Notes: generated by a model not told the origin, from the letters alone. A stretch of 64,000 bases of DNA from Paenibacillus sp. UNC451MF (GCF_000686845.1 NZ_JMLS01000025.1:1-64000), one strand, 5' to 3'. Shown: positions 44,039 through 53,714, numbered from the stretch's first letter. Numbers and translations are program-made.

Positions 44039-44140
44039 CGTGATCAGCCCCTCTCTGCGATAAAAGCCCATGTTACTACTGTAACCTGGCTCATCTGTAT
44101 GCTTTTTTCTAAGCGATTTTCCTTTCCTCCTACTCAGATC

Positions 44141-45034
44141 TTAAGCTTCCGCCTGCTTCCCTTTAGTTATCCGCACACTCCGCTTGAGAGGCCAATTAAG
44201 CAGCAGTAGACCCGCTACGAACACACCCGCACCGCCGAGAATATAGACCGTGATAGGATCATGAAAGAATAAATAAGACCAGGCGATCGTGAACAGCACT
44301 CCGCTGTTGCTGACGATAACGGCGACCGCAAAGCTCACTCTCTTGAGCGCCTGAGCAAACCAATTGAAGCTAAGCCCTGTAATAAGCCCCAAGCAGAGCA
44401 AGGCCCCAAGCGCCCACCCGGTAACAGGACCGGTTGCATGGGCTTGTACCGGTAGAGGCAGCGCCATGAGCAGCGAGCACCAGAAAAATACAGAGAAATT
44501 CATATTTTCTGCATCCATGGATTGGATCAGCATTTTCTGACTTAGTACGTGAAAGGTTGTGCCTACTGCGGAGAACATGAACAGGATTGTCGTCAAGCCA
44601 TTACTGGCCAGCATCTGGTGCAGCGGCAAACCATTCCAGCTAATCATCAGCACCCCGCCAATGCACAGGGCTGCAGCCATCCACCCACGAGCCGATACAT
44701 GCTCTTTAAAGTAAAAGGCCGACACCAGCAGCAAAATAACGGTCTGGATCGGGCCCACCAATATATTTCCATACGAATAGCCAATAGATAGTGCTAAATT
44801 TTCAAAAAAATAGTTGCAGCTCTTGCCGAGTGCTCCGAGCCATATCCACTTCATATTACCGCGGAGCTTGATTTTGCCATCCTTCAGCAGCAATAAGATG
44901 CCTAGAAAAACAATCCCCAATGCAAACCGGGCGAATGTAATCGTCGTACTGTCTAACATCCCGGTGGCCGTCTTCACCAAGATCCCGACAAAGCTCCAGG
45001 ATAACGTAGCCAAAAAAAGCAGGAAATACCCCAC
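44141..45034 (-). CDS. EamA/DMT superfamily transporter
   Basis: A 297-residue protein with ten hydrophobic helices and two EamA repeats (about 5-135 and 150-285), typical of drug/metabolite exporters. Motifs include FARFALGIVFLGILLLLKDGK and the second repeat's WSYLFFHDPITVYILGGAGVFVAG. Substrate unknown; amino acid or metabolite export is the usual role. GTG at complement of 45032-45034 is chosen as GAGGTG lies 7 nt upstream; an ATG 15 nt earlier has no SD. Monocistronic. Confidence 0.87.
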   Translation of the reverse strand: MGYFLLFLATLSWSFVGILVKTATGMLDSTTITFARFALGIVFLGILLLLKDGKIKLRGNMKWIWLGALGKSCNYFFENLALSIGYSYGNILVGPIQTVILLLVSAFYFKEHVSARGWMAAALCIGGVLMISWNGLPLHQMLASNGLTTILFMFSAVGTTFHVLSQKMLIQSMDAENMNFSVFFWCSLLMALPLPVQAHATGPVTGWALGALLCLGLITGLSFNWFAQALKRVSFAVAVIVSNSGVLFTIAWSYLFFHDPITVYILGGAGVFVAGLLLLNWPLKRSVRITKGKQAEA

Positions 45035-45135
45035 GCTGCCACACCTCATTCGCTATCTGACCCGCGTTACGAGTCTGTTAAGTTCCGCTTCAATAATACG
45101 AAGCTATTGTACCACAGCGATGAAAGGTCGTGACG

Positions 45136-45160
45136 AAAAAAAAGAAACCGCGGGCGGTTT
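45136..45160 (-). terminator. Terminator of the second chemoreceptor gene
   Basis: On the minus strand AAACCGC pairs with GCGGTTT with a 2-nt gap in the middle, followed by CTTTTTTTT. It overlaps the stop codon of the chemoreceptor gene. Confidence 0.7.
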
Positions 45161-47141
45161 AAAACTTAAACCTGCCCACCGTTTCTTGTAACTGCTGCTC
45201 CGCGGTACGAAGCGAATCCGATAATGCACGTGTTTCTTCCGACTCCTGCAGCTGCTGCTGCGATGCTTCAGCCACTTGATGCGCATTTTCCGATGCCGAT
45301 CCGGCAATTCTCGCCATTTCTTCAATACCGGCGGTCACTTCCTCCGTACCGGCTGTCATTTGCTCAGCCGCCGCAGACACTTCCTCCATCTCCTCGGAAA
45401 TGCTGTGGATCATACCTACCATGTTCGACAGAACTTCACGTACCTCTTCAACTTGATGTACCCCGAGCTCTACATCTTTGCCGCCCTGCTGCATAGCAAG
45501 GACCGCAGCTTTCATAGTCATCTGGATTCCATCGACCATCTCATGAATCTGCCCAGCGGAAGTTTCCGACTGATCGGCCAGCTTTCGGACCTCACTTGCA
45601 ACAACGGCGAAGCCTTTGCCCTGCTCGCCCGCTCTAGCAGCCTCAATCGCGGCGTTCAGCGCCAGAAGCCCTGTCTGGGATGCGATACCCGAGATCACAT
45701 GCGCCATCTCACCTACGACCTGCATCCCTTCCTCCAGCTTGAGAATGGCCTCCCCTACCTTATGGGCAGAATCATTCATCGTTCCCATCTGCAGCATCGC
45801 CTTATCCGATGACCTGCTCCCCAGCTCAGCCTCCTGCACGAGACGCTTTGTAGCTTCCGTCACATGCGCTGACGCTTCAGCGATACGCTGTATACCTCCT
45901 GCCATCTCTTCCATCGCCTTGGCGCTATCCTCGGCGCCAGACGCCTGATTCTCCGCACCGGCAGCCATCTCCTGAACCGTTCGCGATATGTCGGAAGCCA
46001 TAGCTGTGGATTGAGCTGCACTCTCTGTCAGCTTGCCTGATATTGCTCCTATCCGGCCCGACATCCCATGCACCGTACCGATAATCGTCTGAAGATGAGC
46101 AATGAACCGATTGACCTCTTCCGCCAGCTGCCCCATCTCATCCTTGCCCTTAACCGGAATCCGATAGGTCAAATCCGCTTCATGTGAATTCAGATTAGCG
46201 GTCGCTCGCAGCACGAAACGAAGCTTGCGCGCAACAATAAGCCGGGATAACACGAATAAGAGGGCGAGCATGCCGACATACAGCAGACCGAAAGCTGCAG
46301 CCATCATCTTGCGCTGCTTGGCAACCAAGGCATCGGACCCTTCCTTGGATAAGGCTACACGAACACCGCCCCAGTGCTTGCCGGTAATCGTTAGCGGGTA
46401 CGATATGTTCCACGTTTCGACGATTTTGCCTTCCAGATTACGCGGATACTTTTGCAGTAGCGCGTGGGATGTGTCTTTGCTTGCAGCAGAGCGGTATCCG
46501 GTCTCATCATTGAAAACGCGGTTGCCACGGTACTTTTGGCTAAGCAGGCCTGCTGCTCCCCAAGAATCCTTGGACACTTCGCCCTGTAAGCTGTACTTGC
46601 CATTATGTGTAGCCGTATAACCGACGAAATCCGGATTATTCGAATACATCGAAGGAATAGCGAATATGACATTCTCATCGGTTAGAAAGCTATCGATAAC
46701 CGCCTGCCAACGATCGTCGGTATAATCGTCGAAAGCGCTCGTGTATTTAAGCTCATATTGTGCAAGCGGAACCGAACGACCATCATAAAGAAGCTGCTTG
46801 CCTTCCGCGTAAGCGCCGTCTTTCGAACGCTTCTGCGCTTCCTGCTGACTCTCCGGCATCACCGTCAGTTGATCGTTAAACAATCGGCTTTTCAGCTCTT
46901 CGCCAGTCAGTTGCGTTCCGTTCTTCAGCACAACGCCGTTTCGGATATCGTCTTCGGTGATACTCTGCAGCGTCTTGGAAAGTGCAATCGCCAAGCTATT
47001 GCCTTTATCGAGCAGCTGCGTCTCCGCATCCTTATTGATCTCATGCCACTCAAAGGCATAGATGCTTGCCATCAACGCCAATAATATAATCCCGGTGTAC
47101 GCCATAAACTTGCCTGTCAATGAAACGAAACCGTTTGTCAT
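45159..47141 (-). CDS. Methyl-accepting chemotaxis protein, classical membrane receptor
   Basis: A 660-residue chemoreceptor of standard topology: TM1 (about 11-29), an extracellular Cache-like sensor (about 35-275; [24 protein letters not shown]), TM2 (about 283-305), HAMP (about 306-360) and the signalling coiled coil with the tip [37 protein letters not shown] (about 475-515). It would pass ligand signals to CheA/CheW and flagellar motors. GGGGGA lies 6 nt before ATG. The ligand is unknown. It contrasts with the unusual receptor at 23.1 kb. No other chemotaxis gene is adjacent. Confidence 0.93.
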   Translation of the reverse strand: MTNGFVSLTGKFMAYTGIILLALMASIYAFEWHEINKDAETQLLDKGNSLAIALSKTLQSITEDDIRNGVVLKNGTQLTGEELKSRLFNDQLTVMPESQQEAQKRSKDGAYAEGKQLLYDGRSVPLAQYELKYTSAFDDYTDDRWQAVIDSFLTDENVIFAIPSMYSNNPDFVGYTATHNGKYSLQGEVSKDSWGAAGLLSQKYRGNRVFNDETGYRSAASKDTSHALLQKYPRNLEGKIVETWNISYPLTITGKHWGGVRVALSKEGSDALVAKQRKMMAAAFGLLYVGMLALLFVLSRLIVARKLRFVLRATANLNSHEADLTYRIPVKGKDEMGQLAEEVNRFIAHLQTIIGTVHGMSGRIGAISGKLTESAAQSTAMASDISRTVQEMAAGAENQASGAEDSAKAMEEMAGGIQRIAEASAHVTEATKRLVQEAELGSRSSDKAMLQMGTMNDSAHKVGEAILKLEEGMQVVGEMAHVISGIASQTGLLALNAAIEAARAGEQGKGFAVVASEVRKLADQSETSAGQIHEMVDGIQMTMKAAVLAMQQGGKDVELGVHQVEEVREVLSNMVGMIHSISEEMEEVSAAAEQMTAGTEEVTAGIEEMARIAGSASENAHQVAEASQQQLQESEETRALSDSLRTAEQQLQETVGRFKF

Positions 47142-47257
47142 AAGATTCCCCCATGTATATGGCTTAATTTTCCACTATTATACATGGTTTTGTAGGTGCA
47201 AAGGCCTATCGAAATGTACAAAATATGACATTTCATGCACAACAAATCGACATTTTT

Positions 47258-47599
47258 TTATGTAAACCGTCTCCACAACAGCATGAGTAACGTAACGGCT
47301 ATAATGACACCCAATACGATGAAAAACGCTTTTAGAAAGCCCACGGCAAAGGACTGTTCCTGGTTGTCCCTGGGATCCCGCTTCATCCAATCCTGCAGCC
47401 ACAGCACGGCGACTGTACCTAAGGAAAAGCCACAGGCACAGCGCAGCAGCTTCAGCACATAATCCCTCATCGTCAGTAATTCTATTGTCGTCGATGAAGC
47501 ACTCACATGAAGCGTTACCCGATCGGCGCAAAACAATATGGCCAAAAATAAGCCGATTATAAAACCGTAGACGCCGCCCTTCACCAGCTTCTTTTCCAT
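47258..47599 (-). CDS. Hypothetical membrane protein, 113 aa
   Basis: A small protein with three hydrophobic segments (about 7-25, 50-68, 85-108) beginning MEKKLVKGGVYGFIIGLFLAILF. No family is recognised. ATG at complement of 47597-47599 has GGGGGAAG 4-5 nt upstream. A terminator for the upstream methyltransferase gene lies just before it, so it probably has its own promoter. Confidence 0.65.
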   Translation of the reverse strand: MEKKLVKGGVYGFIIGLFLAILFCADRVTLHVSASSTTIELLTMRDYVLKLLRCACGFSLGTVAVLWLQDWMKRDPRDNQEQSFAVGFLKAFFIVLGVIIAVTLLMLLWRRFT

Positions 47600-47621
47600 T
47601 GTTCTTCCCCCTTGTTTCCCT

Positions 47622-47668
47622 AAAAAAGCAATGAGCCCGCTGTACTTTTCGTCACCCGGGCCCATTCA
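47622..47668 (-). terminator. Terminator of the methyltransferase gene at 47.7 kb
   Basis: On the minus strand AATGGGCCCG pairs with CGGGCTCATT, with a long loop, followed by GCTTTTTTA. Confidence 0.75.
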
Positions 47669-47680
47669 TATATTGTATTG

Positions 47681-48877
47681 TTATGAATTTAAAGCGTTCA
47701 GCAGCGGCCGCAGCTCAGGCTCGAGAGCACGCTCAAGGTATGGATCAGCCTGAAGAAAGCTGCGGAACTCCACATAACTGCTGACTAAAGAGGACAGCTC
47801 CGCTTCCGTGGGACGTTTTCCCTTGACGGCGCGGATCAGCACATTTTTGGGCGTATGCTCCATATCGATGAACTCCAGCAGCTGTGTCTTATAACCTACA
47901 ATGTCGAGCAGCTTTGCCCGAATTGCATCCGTAGCTAGCGCTGCGAACCGTTCTTTGAGAATACCGTGCTGCAGCAATGGCTGAAGCACCTGATTCTGCA
48001 GCTGGCGGAACAGCTCATGCTGACAGCAAGGTACCGACAATATAACGTCGGCCTGCCAGCGTACCGCTTTTTCCAAGGCTGCATCCGTCGCCGTGTCGCA
48101 GGCATGCAGCGTAACGACCATATCGACCCGGTCCAAGTCGTTATACTGTGCGATATCCCCGACTAGGAACTGCAGACGGTCATATCCGAACTTCTCCGCC
48201 AAGCTGCTGCAGTGCTGAATGACATCCTCCTTGAGGTCAAGACCGATAACCTGAATATCCAGCCCCTGTACTTCCTTCAAATAATGATATAAAGCAAACG
48301 TGAGGTACGATTTGCCGCAGCCAAAATCTACGATATTGAGTGTCCGATCCTTGGACAGGTGAGGTACTACATCGGCAATCATCTCGACAAACCGGTTGAT
48401 TTGACGGAACTTATCATACTTTTTGGCAAGCACTTTGCCGTCGGCATTCATAATGCCTAGTTCAACTAAAAAAGGAATCGGAGTGCCTTCCTCCAGCACG
48501 TAATTCTTTTTACGGTTATGGGCAAGCTCGGCTGTAGGCTTCTTGGTCGGTGGCTTTTTTAAAATGCCTGCTTTCCCTTTCTTGCTGATCAGCACCTGAT
48601 AATCCGCTTCCGCAGACTGCAGCAACGCTTGACGGAACGTTACCGTCAGCAAGTCGTTCATTTTATCAGACGCTTCCTCAGGCAGCACATTGTCGTGCAG
48701 CACTTTCTTTCCGCAGAAAGAGCTGAATTGATAATGAAGCTTTCCCTTGAGCTCTATAGGCTTGACGATGACTTTGGTGCAGCCTTGAGGGTCGTTTGTG
48801 CGCACTTGGCTTAAGGTAGCTTGGATAAGCGTGCGTTGTTCTATGAGATCGTTCAATAAAGACGCTGTAGATTGCAT
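47681..48877 (-). CDS. SAM-dependent methyltransferase, long form (GSTCD-like)
   Basis: A 398-residue protein with an N-terminal region of about 165 residues and a C-terminal Rossmann methyltransferase domain: motif I IVDFGCGKSYLTFALYHYL (about 184-202), acidic VIGLDLKEDV, and the characteristic LHACDTATDAAL (about 265) followed by VPCCQHE, seen in a family of putative RNA methyltransferases. Target RNA is unknown. SD GGAG is about 11 nt before ATG. It lies 43 bp downstream of the sugar dehydrogenase gene on the same strand and is closed by a terminator. Confidence 0.83.
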   Translation of the reverse strand: MQSTASLLNDLIEQRTLIQATLSQVRTNDPQGCTKVIVKPIELKGKLHYQFSSFCGKKVLHDNVLPEEASDKMNDLLTVTFRQALLQSAEADYQVLISKKGKAGILKKPPTKKPTAELAHNRKKNYVLEEGTPIPFLVELGIMNADGKVLAKKYDKFRQINRFVEMIADVVPHLSKDRTLNIVDFGCGKSYLTFALYHYLKEVQGLDIQVIGLDLKEDVIQHCSSLAEKFGYDRLQFLVGDIAQYNDLDRVDMVVTLHACDTATDAALEKAVRWQADVILSVPCCQHELFRQLQNQVLQPLLQHGILKERFAALATDAIRAKLLDIVGYKTQLLEFIDMEHTPKNVLIRAVKGKRPTEAELSSLVSSYVEFRSFLQADPYLERALEPELRPLLNALNS

Positions 48878-48920
48878 AAATATTCATTCTCCGTTCCAAT
48901 TGGTAAGTAGGGTCTAGGTG

Positions 48921-50141
48921 TTAAAAAGTTGGCTTGAACCGAATCAGCTTATCGTCATCCGGTCTGGGCGTACCACGTCCATCCCGATTGTTCGTTAGTA
49001 TATAGAGAGAGCCATCCGGACCCTCCATTACATTACGAATGCGGCCCAGCTCGTCCTTGAACCGTTCCTCGACTTTAACGATAGACTGTTGATCACTGCC
49101 CAAGATGAAGCGCTGCAGCTGCATTCCACGCAAATTCGCTGCTAGTAAGCTTCCCTTCCAAGGGCCTTTGGTAACGAATGTAATGCCTGAAGGTGCCCAT
49201 GTCGTATCGCCGCTCTGCAAAATAGGTTTCTTAATCGGGCCAGGACCCGCTTTATCCGCATCCTTCGCCGGTATTTGCGAGGCGTCGCCTTCAATCAGCG
49301 GCCAGCCGTAGTTGGCCCCAGGCTCAATGAGATTAACTTCGTCATGGGCCGTTTGCCCGTGCTCCGTACTGAACAGCTTACCCGTTTCAGGATGCCATGC
49401 CAACCCCTGCGGATTACGGTGCCCCAAGCTATAGACCGGAGAGCCTGGGAATGGATTATCCTTAGGAATCGTGCCGTCCGTATGAATCCTCAATATTTTG
49501 CCTCCGAGCTGCTTCACGTCCTGTGCCATGGAAGGCTTGTTGGCATCTCCGCTCGTTATGTACAGATCGCCGTCGGGGCCGATTTTAATCCGTCCTCCGT
49601 CATGAATCCTCTCTCCGGGCAAAAGATCGAGCAGTACCTTGTCCAGCTTGGCCTTATTGCCGCTTTCCACCAGACGTAACACTCGGTTGCGAACTTGCCC
49701 GCCTTCTTGGTAAGTATGGTAAACATAGAGGAAATGATTGCTTTTAAAATTCTTATCCAATGCGATGCCGAGCAAGCCTGCTTCCCCTTGATTGTATAAC
49801 GGAGAGGTGAAACGGTAAACCGGATCCTCTAACAATTGTCCCTTGTCAATAACACGAATCGCCCCTCCTCTTTCCGTTAGGAAAATGCGCCCGTCCGGAG
49901 CGAAATCCATATCCCAAGGAACGTTGAGCTTGGTCGCAACGATTTCTTGCGAATAAGGAAATGAGGCTGTCCCGCCCTCTGCTGCTTTTTCCGAGCTCTT
50001 GTCCGTCCCCGGTTGCTGAGCCGCTGCGGGTGCCGAGGATTCGCCACTCTCCGTATGATTCATCTGTCGCTCGCATCCAGGTACGACCAACAAACCAACC
50101 GCCAAGCTTAATGTGACCCAGCCGTTCAAAAAAACCGCCAT
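48921..50141 (-). CDS. PQQ-type soluble aldose/sugar dehydrogenase lipoprotein
   Basis: A 406-residue secreted lipoprotein: signal peptide with lipobox VVPGC (about 19-23), a low-complexity linker to about 60, then a six-bladed propeller of the glucose/sorbosone dehydrogenase family (LNVPWDMDFAPDGRIFLTERGGAIRVI, EAGLLGIALDKNF, GERIHDGGRIKIGPDGDLYIT, SLGHRNPQGLAW). The catalytic His is probably in RIHDGG. Substrate and cofactor (PQQ) are inferred from family; no PQQ synthesis gene is present in the window. It follows the dps terminator and precedes the methyltransferase gene. Confidence 0.85.
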   Translation of the reverse strand: MAVFLNGWVTLSLAVGLLVVPGCERQMNHTESGESSAPAAAQQPGTDKSSEKAAEGGTASFPYSQEIVATKLNVPWDMDFAPDGRIFLTERGGAIRVIDKGQLLEDPVYRFTSPLYNQGEAGLLGIALDKNFKSNHFLYVYHTYQEGGQVRNRVLRLVESGNKAKLDKVLLDLLPGERIHDGGRIKIGPDGDLYITSGDANKPSMAQDVKQLGGKILRIHTDGTIPKDNPFPGSPVYSLGHRNPQGLAWHPETGKLFSTEHGQTAHDEVNLIEPGANYGWPLIEGDASQIPAKDADKAGPGPIKKPILQSGDTTWAPSGITFVTKGPWKGSLLAANLRGMQLQRFILGSDQQSIVKVEERFKDELGRIRNVMEGPDGSLYILTNNRDGRGTPRPDDDKLIRFKPTF

Positions 50142-50292
50142 TCTTTATCCTCCTTTGGATCGGTACAGAGATAGAAAAGCAACCTTTTTGCATCCTATTT
50201 TTTCCTTATTATACCTAATATTGTACCGAAAAAGCCAATTTCCCTTATGGATAAGCTTGTAATATCTTCGCAATGAGGACAAGTAAAAGCAC

Positions 50293-50322
50293 AAAAAAGA
50301 GCGCCGCATTACGCAGCGCCCC
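50293..50322 (-). terminator. Terminator of dps
   Basis: On the minus strand GGGCGCTGC pairs with GCGGCGCTC (two G-T wobbles) around GTAAT, followed by TTTTTTG. Confidence 0.75.
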
Positions 50323-50341
50323 CGCTTTATCATCCGTCCGC

Positions 50342-50797
50342 TTATTCAATAAACGAACGCAGCATCCACACGTGCTTCTCTAAGCTCGCCTGTACACCAA
50401 GCAGCAGGTCGGAGGTTGACTCATCGCCCGCTTCTTCTGCGGCTTCCATGCCTTCCTGCAGCTCCTTGTTTACCGTGTTGAAATCATTAATAAGCTGACG
50501 AACCATGTCCTCGGCCTTCTCTTTGCCTGTAGCTTCCTTAATGGAGGCGTCCTGCAGCATTTGCTGCATCGTTGCTACCGGTTTTCCTTGAATCGTGAGC
50601 AAACGCTCCGCTATCGCATCAAAATGAAGCGTAATTTCGTTGTAGAGTTCCTCAAATTTCACGTGCAGCGTAAAAAAATGAGGGCCTTTGACATACCAAT
50701 GATAGTTATGAATTTTCATATATAGGACACCGAAGTTGGCTACCTGCTTATTCAGAGCTTTTTCGATCGAAACGGCTGTTGCTGTAGACATGGACAC
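50342..50797 (-). CDS. dps: Dps/ferritin-like DNA-binding protein from starved cells
   Basis: A 151-residue mini-ferritin. Ferroxidase ligands are the expected His in NYHWYVKGPHFFTLH and the Asp and Glu in HFDAIAERLL. Dps dodecamers oxidise iron with peroxide and protect DNA. The start is GTG at 50797 (SMST...) or ATG at 50791; the SD GGGAG is 5 and 11 nt away respectively. A sequence matching the sigma-B promoter consensus lies about 60 bp upstream. A terminator follows. Confidence 0.92.
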   Translation of the reverse strand: MSMSTATAVSIEKALNKQVANFGVLYMKIHNYHWYVKGPHFFTLHVKFEELYNEITLHFDAIAERLLTIQGKPVATMQQMLQDASIKEATGKEKAEDMVRQLINDFNTVNKELQEGMEAAEEAGDESTSDLLLGVQASLEKHVWMLRSFIE

Positions 50798-50860
50798 TCA
50801 CGCTCCCTTTTGAAATCATCGTTATTGGATTCATAGTAAAAGTGTTGCTATGATTCTTTA

Positions 50861-50886
50861 TTACCCATTCCAGCCTATTCTGAAAC
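50861..50886 (-). promoter_or_regulatory. Sigma-B-like promoter before dps
   Basis: On the minus strand GTTTCA (complement of 50881-50886), 14 bp, GGGTAA (complement of 50861-50866) fit the general-stress sigma-B pattern GTTT-N13-15-GGGWAW. A forespore sigma factor could also use a GGGTAA-like -10. Confidence 0.6.
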
Positions 50887-50979
50887 GATACAGTAAAAGC
50901 ACCCACAGCCTCACTGCCTGCAGATGCTTCTGTCAGTTGAGTCCTTAATGGCCAACCCGATTATTTGACCAATAGTATT

Positions 50980-51225
50980 TTACTTGTCACTTTGGTCGAT
51001 ATGCAGCCTTGATTTGGTATTGCCTTTGGTATCCTTGTACATCTCTTGTTCCTGGCTTTCCAGAGGAAGACTGACCAACTCCCACTCGGTTTGGCCCATA
51101 GCCGGATCATATGGGAACTCATCGCCCCGCTTCAGCGTCTCTTCACGCCCCCACTCATTCTCATAAATGCCGTCTGTTTCGACTTCATCACTGGATACAG
51201 GCTTCATGCTCTTATCGTTCGCCAT
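50980..51225 (-). CDS. Small YjzC-like protein, 81 aa
   Basis: A hydrophilic protein with the segment DGIYENEWGREETLKRGDEFPYDPAMGQTEWEL, which resembles the YjzC-type small protein family in Bacillales (GxYxxEWG then LxxGDxFP). Function is unknown. ATG at complement of 51223-51225 has AAGGAGGG about 11 nt upstream. It is transcribed toward dps, but dps appears to have its own promoter. Confidence 0.65.
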   Translation of the reverse strand: MANDKSMKPVSSDEVETDGIYENEWGREETLKRGDEFPYDPAMGQTEWELVSLPLESQEQEMYKDTKGNTKSRLHIDQSDK

Positions 51226-51524
51226 AACTGCCAAAACCCTCCTTGATGTTGATCTCGGACGTTATTATGCCCGTAATGTTGGCGAAGTATGTTTTAGCAG
51301 CATCAGTGAGAAAGCGAAGGATTCACCTAAACTTTAAGTTTATTTTCAGGTTTCCATAAAGTGGTTTTGATATGATAATCACAACACTACTCATTGTAGT
51401 GTTGTTGACTAAAGAACTTCTCATTTATGCGGAAAAGAGGGTGACGCCTTTATTCATAGCTCTTCATTGCTTTTCTAAAAAGTAAGATTAGCCAAGCAGT
51501 TTATAACACGAAAGGATGATAAGC
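51226..51524. other. Intergenic region with an inverted repeat
   Basis: No gene is seen. A perfect 10-bp inverted repeat ACAACACTAC-TCATT-GTAGTGTTGT (51381-51405) is the main feature, not followed by a T tract. A promoter for the DUF2231 gene must lie here, but no clear pair of boxes is visible. Confidence 0.5.
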
Positions 51525-52046
51525 ATGGCTTATATTTTCAAAAACCTGCATTTTATTTTTATTCATATCCCGATTGCCATGTTGATTTTCAGCTTTGTAT
51601 TCGATATTCTAGCCATCGCCTTGAAAAAGAAGGACTGGCACACGGCGGCCGTCCTGTGCTTATTCGTCGGAACGCTTGGAGTGATCGCCTCGGTATGGAC
51701 CGGGCCGGATATGCCGAATCCCGCTGTGCAAAAGCACGAGCTGTATGGGAAAATAACGATGGTGCTGTTCATTATTTTATCTGCAATACGTCTTTGGATC
51801 CATTGGAAGAAAAAAGCGGAAACAGGCAGAAAGCCGGCCTACTTGGCTGCCGCCTTCATCGGTGTCCTTCTTGTTGCCTATACAGGACATTTGGGTGGGC
51901 AGATGGTACATAAAGATAAGGGTCCTATGCAGCGGCCAAACGGGCAGCCTGCGATGCAAGGAGAGCGTCCGATTCCTGCCAACGGCGCAACCGTTCCAAG
52001 CTCACCTGCCAACAGTGCTCCTGCCTCGGGAAAGCCTTCACCGTAA
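51525..52046 (+). CDS. DUF2231 membrane protein
   Basis: A 173-residue membrane protein with four helices. The family hallmarks are HIPIAMLIFSFVFDILAI in helix 1 (His and Pro) and GHLGGQMVHK in helix 4. The conserved His pair suggests heme binding, as predicted for DUF2231, but this is not proven. The C-terminus is Pro-rich and probably disordered. ATG at 51525 has AAAGGA 8 nt upstream; ATG at 51516 overlaps the SD. Confidence 0.75.
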   Translation: MAYIFKNLHFIFIHIPIAMLIFSFVFDILAIALKKKDWHTAAVLCLFVGTLGVIASVWTGPDMPNPAVQKHELYGKITMVLFIILSAIRLWIHWKKKAETGRKPAYLAAAFIGVLLVAYTGHLGGQMVHKDKGPMQRPNGQPAMQGERPIPANGATVPSSPANSAPASGKPSP

Positions 52047-52052
52047 AACAAT

Positions 52053-52111
52053 GCTGTCCTCGGACAGCACAAAACCCCCTGTCTTTGTTGTTCCTAAAGA
52101 AGGGGGTTTAT
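52053..52111 (+). terminator. Double-hairpin terminator after the DUF2231 gene
   Basis: GCTGTCC-TC-GGACAGC (52053-52068) is followed by AAACCCCCT paired with AGGGGGTTT around a 20-nt loop containing TCTTT/AAAGA, ending in TTTATAGG. The second hairpin is convincing. Confidence 0.75.
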
Positions 52112-52158
52112 AGGCTTACAGACCAAAAGCGCATGCTTCACGGTCAACAAGAAGAAGT

Positions 52159-52806
52159 TTATGAGTCAGAGCCCGTCCGTCCATGGTCATTAAACCAGCG
52201 GTACCCCTTTCTCACCGCAGTCAGCAAAAACTCCGGAACCGGCATATGGTGCAGCACCGGGAAATAAAAGCGATCATACGCGGTCTTCAGATCATCCCAC
52301 ATGCTGCAAGATTCCTCTTTCAAGAAATCAGACACATCGACTACAATGCCTCGTCCGTCTTTAAGCATCACATTTTTGCCGTGAACATCGTGGGGATTCA
52401 ACCCCTTGCGTCGTGCGTAATCGAGCGCTGAATCGATATCATCGATAACTCTCCTGGGTATCGGAATGCCGCGCAGAATGCAGTTGTACAACGTTATTCC
52501 GCTCAATCTCCGCAGGATCAAATAACATTCCCCGGTGTGGTAGCATTCCGAATAGGCCGGGTGCTTGCCTAGGAGCCGGTATACCTCCGTTTCATCCTCT
52601 AGCCCCGGACGACCGGGGGCATACACTTTGACCGCCATATCGCTGAAATCGGGATGGCTCACCACCGCAGCATAATTGCCGGCACCAAGCAGCTTCCAAG
52701 GCTTCGGCACATGATGCACCACGATAGGATCGTGAGGGTACACACTTTCGATATTCAGCTGTGGCAGCAGCTGCTGCTCCACCAAGTCGATTAGAGGTTG
52801 GATCAT
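52159..52806 (-). CDS. Protein kinase-like protein (YrzF type)
   Basis: A 215-residue atypical kinase fold. The glycine-rich loop is LLGAGNYAAVV (about 39-49), the ATP-binding Lys is in MAVKVY, the catalytic loop is HDVHGKNVML (about 139) and the metal-binding loop is VVDVSDF (about 155) instead of DFG. This matches small eukaryotic-like or RIO-like kinases of Bacilli such as YrzF. Substrate unknown. AAGGAG is 12 nt before ATG. It lies 26 bp after the SMP-30 gene on the same strand, so the two are cotranscribed. Confidence 0.82.
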   Translation of the reverse strand: MIQPLIDLVEQQLLPQLNIESVYPHDPIVVHHVPKPWKLLGAGNYAAVVSHPDFSDMAVKVYAPGRPGLEDETEVYRLLGKHPAYSECYHTGECYLILRRLSGITLYNCILRGIPIPRRVIDDIDSALDYARRKGLNPHDVHGKNVMLKDGRGIVVDVSDFLKEESCSMWDDLKTAYDRFYFPVLHHMPVPEFLLTAVRKGYRWFNDHGRTGSDS

Positions 52807-52832
52807 AAATTATTCAGCTCCTTGCGGCCACT

Positions 52833-53714
52833 TTACCCACCGTACATAGCAGTTCGCAGTCCCACTGCGCCCGGCTTAATCCGAAATACACCACCGGCAT
52901 GCGGCTGCTTCACTAGATCTTCCTCTGTAAGCCCTGTTCGCGCCGTAGTGATGTACAATTCGTCGTAATTTTCCCCACCGAAGGTGCAGGAGGTGACCCG
53001 AGCCGTCGGTACCGGGATCACGCCGATCTGCTCTCCTGTGTGCGGATTCCAGCGGGAAACCTGCCAGCCGTCCCACTGAGCTACCCACAGCATCCCCTCC
53101 GCATCGACCGTCATCCCATCTGGGAAGCCGCCTCCCTCAGGCAGCGTCACAACGGTTCGAGCATGATTCAAGCTCCCTGTAGCCACATCGTAATCGTAAG
53201 CGACAATTTTTCTCGTCGGCGAATCGATATAGTACATCGTATGTCCGTCGGAACTCCATCCGAGTCCGTTAGACACCGTAATCCCATCAAGCACCTTGCG
53301 AACCTTTCGATCCTTCTCCAGCACATACAGCGCCGCTACGGGCTCCTTCTCCTCGAAGCTGAGCGTACCGGCCCAGAATCGGCCTGCGGCATCGCACTTG
53401 CCATCGTTAAACCGATTGTCCGGCTTATCTTCCTCAGGATCGGTAATGAATGTTAGCTGACCTGTCTCCCAGTTGAGCAAATGAAACCCGTGCTGCAGCG
53501 CCAGTACCAGCCCTCCGTCCGCTCTAGGTACCGCTGCGCCAACCATTTGATCAAGTGTTATCGTTCGGTTCGTCCCTTGCTTTGGATCGTAGGCATGCAC
53601 CTGGTTTTGCTTAATATCAACCCAATACAACGTTCCGCTCTGTTGATCCCAGCAGGGCCCCTCCCCTAAAGTAGCCTTAAGGTCAAGCACCAGCTCCAAT
53701 TGAGGCTCGATCAT
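52833..53714 (-). CDS. SMP-30/gluconolactonase family protein
   Basis: A 293-residue six-bladed propeller lactonase. Metal ligands are Glu in LGEGPCWD (about 18), Asn in VSNGLGWS (about 152) and Asp in FPDGMTVD (about 202); RFNDGKCDAAGRFWAGTL is typical of the family. These enzymes hydrolyse sugar lactones such as glucono- or arabino-lactone in the cytoplasm. The start is ATG at complement of 53712-53714 with GGAGGAG 6 nt upstream. First gene of a two-gene unit with the kinase-like gene. Confidence 0.88.
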   Translation of the reverse strand: MIEPQLELVLDLKATLGEGPCWDQQSGTLYWVDIKQNQVHAYDPKQGTNRTITLDQMVGAAVPRADGGLVLALQHGFHLLNWETGQLTFITDPEEDKPDNRFNDGKCDAAGRFWAGTLSFEEKEPVAALYVLEKDRKVRKVLDGITVSNGLGWSSDGHTMYYIDSPTRKIVAYDYDVATGSLNHARTVVTLPEGGGFPDGMTVDAEGMLWVAQWDGWQVSRWNPHTGEQIGVIPVPTARVTSCTFGGENYDELYITTARTGLTEEDLVKQPHAGGVFRIKPGAVGLRTAMYGG

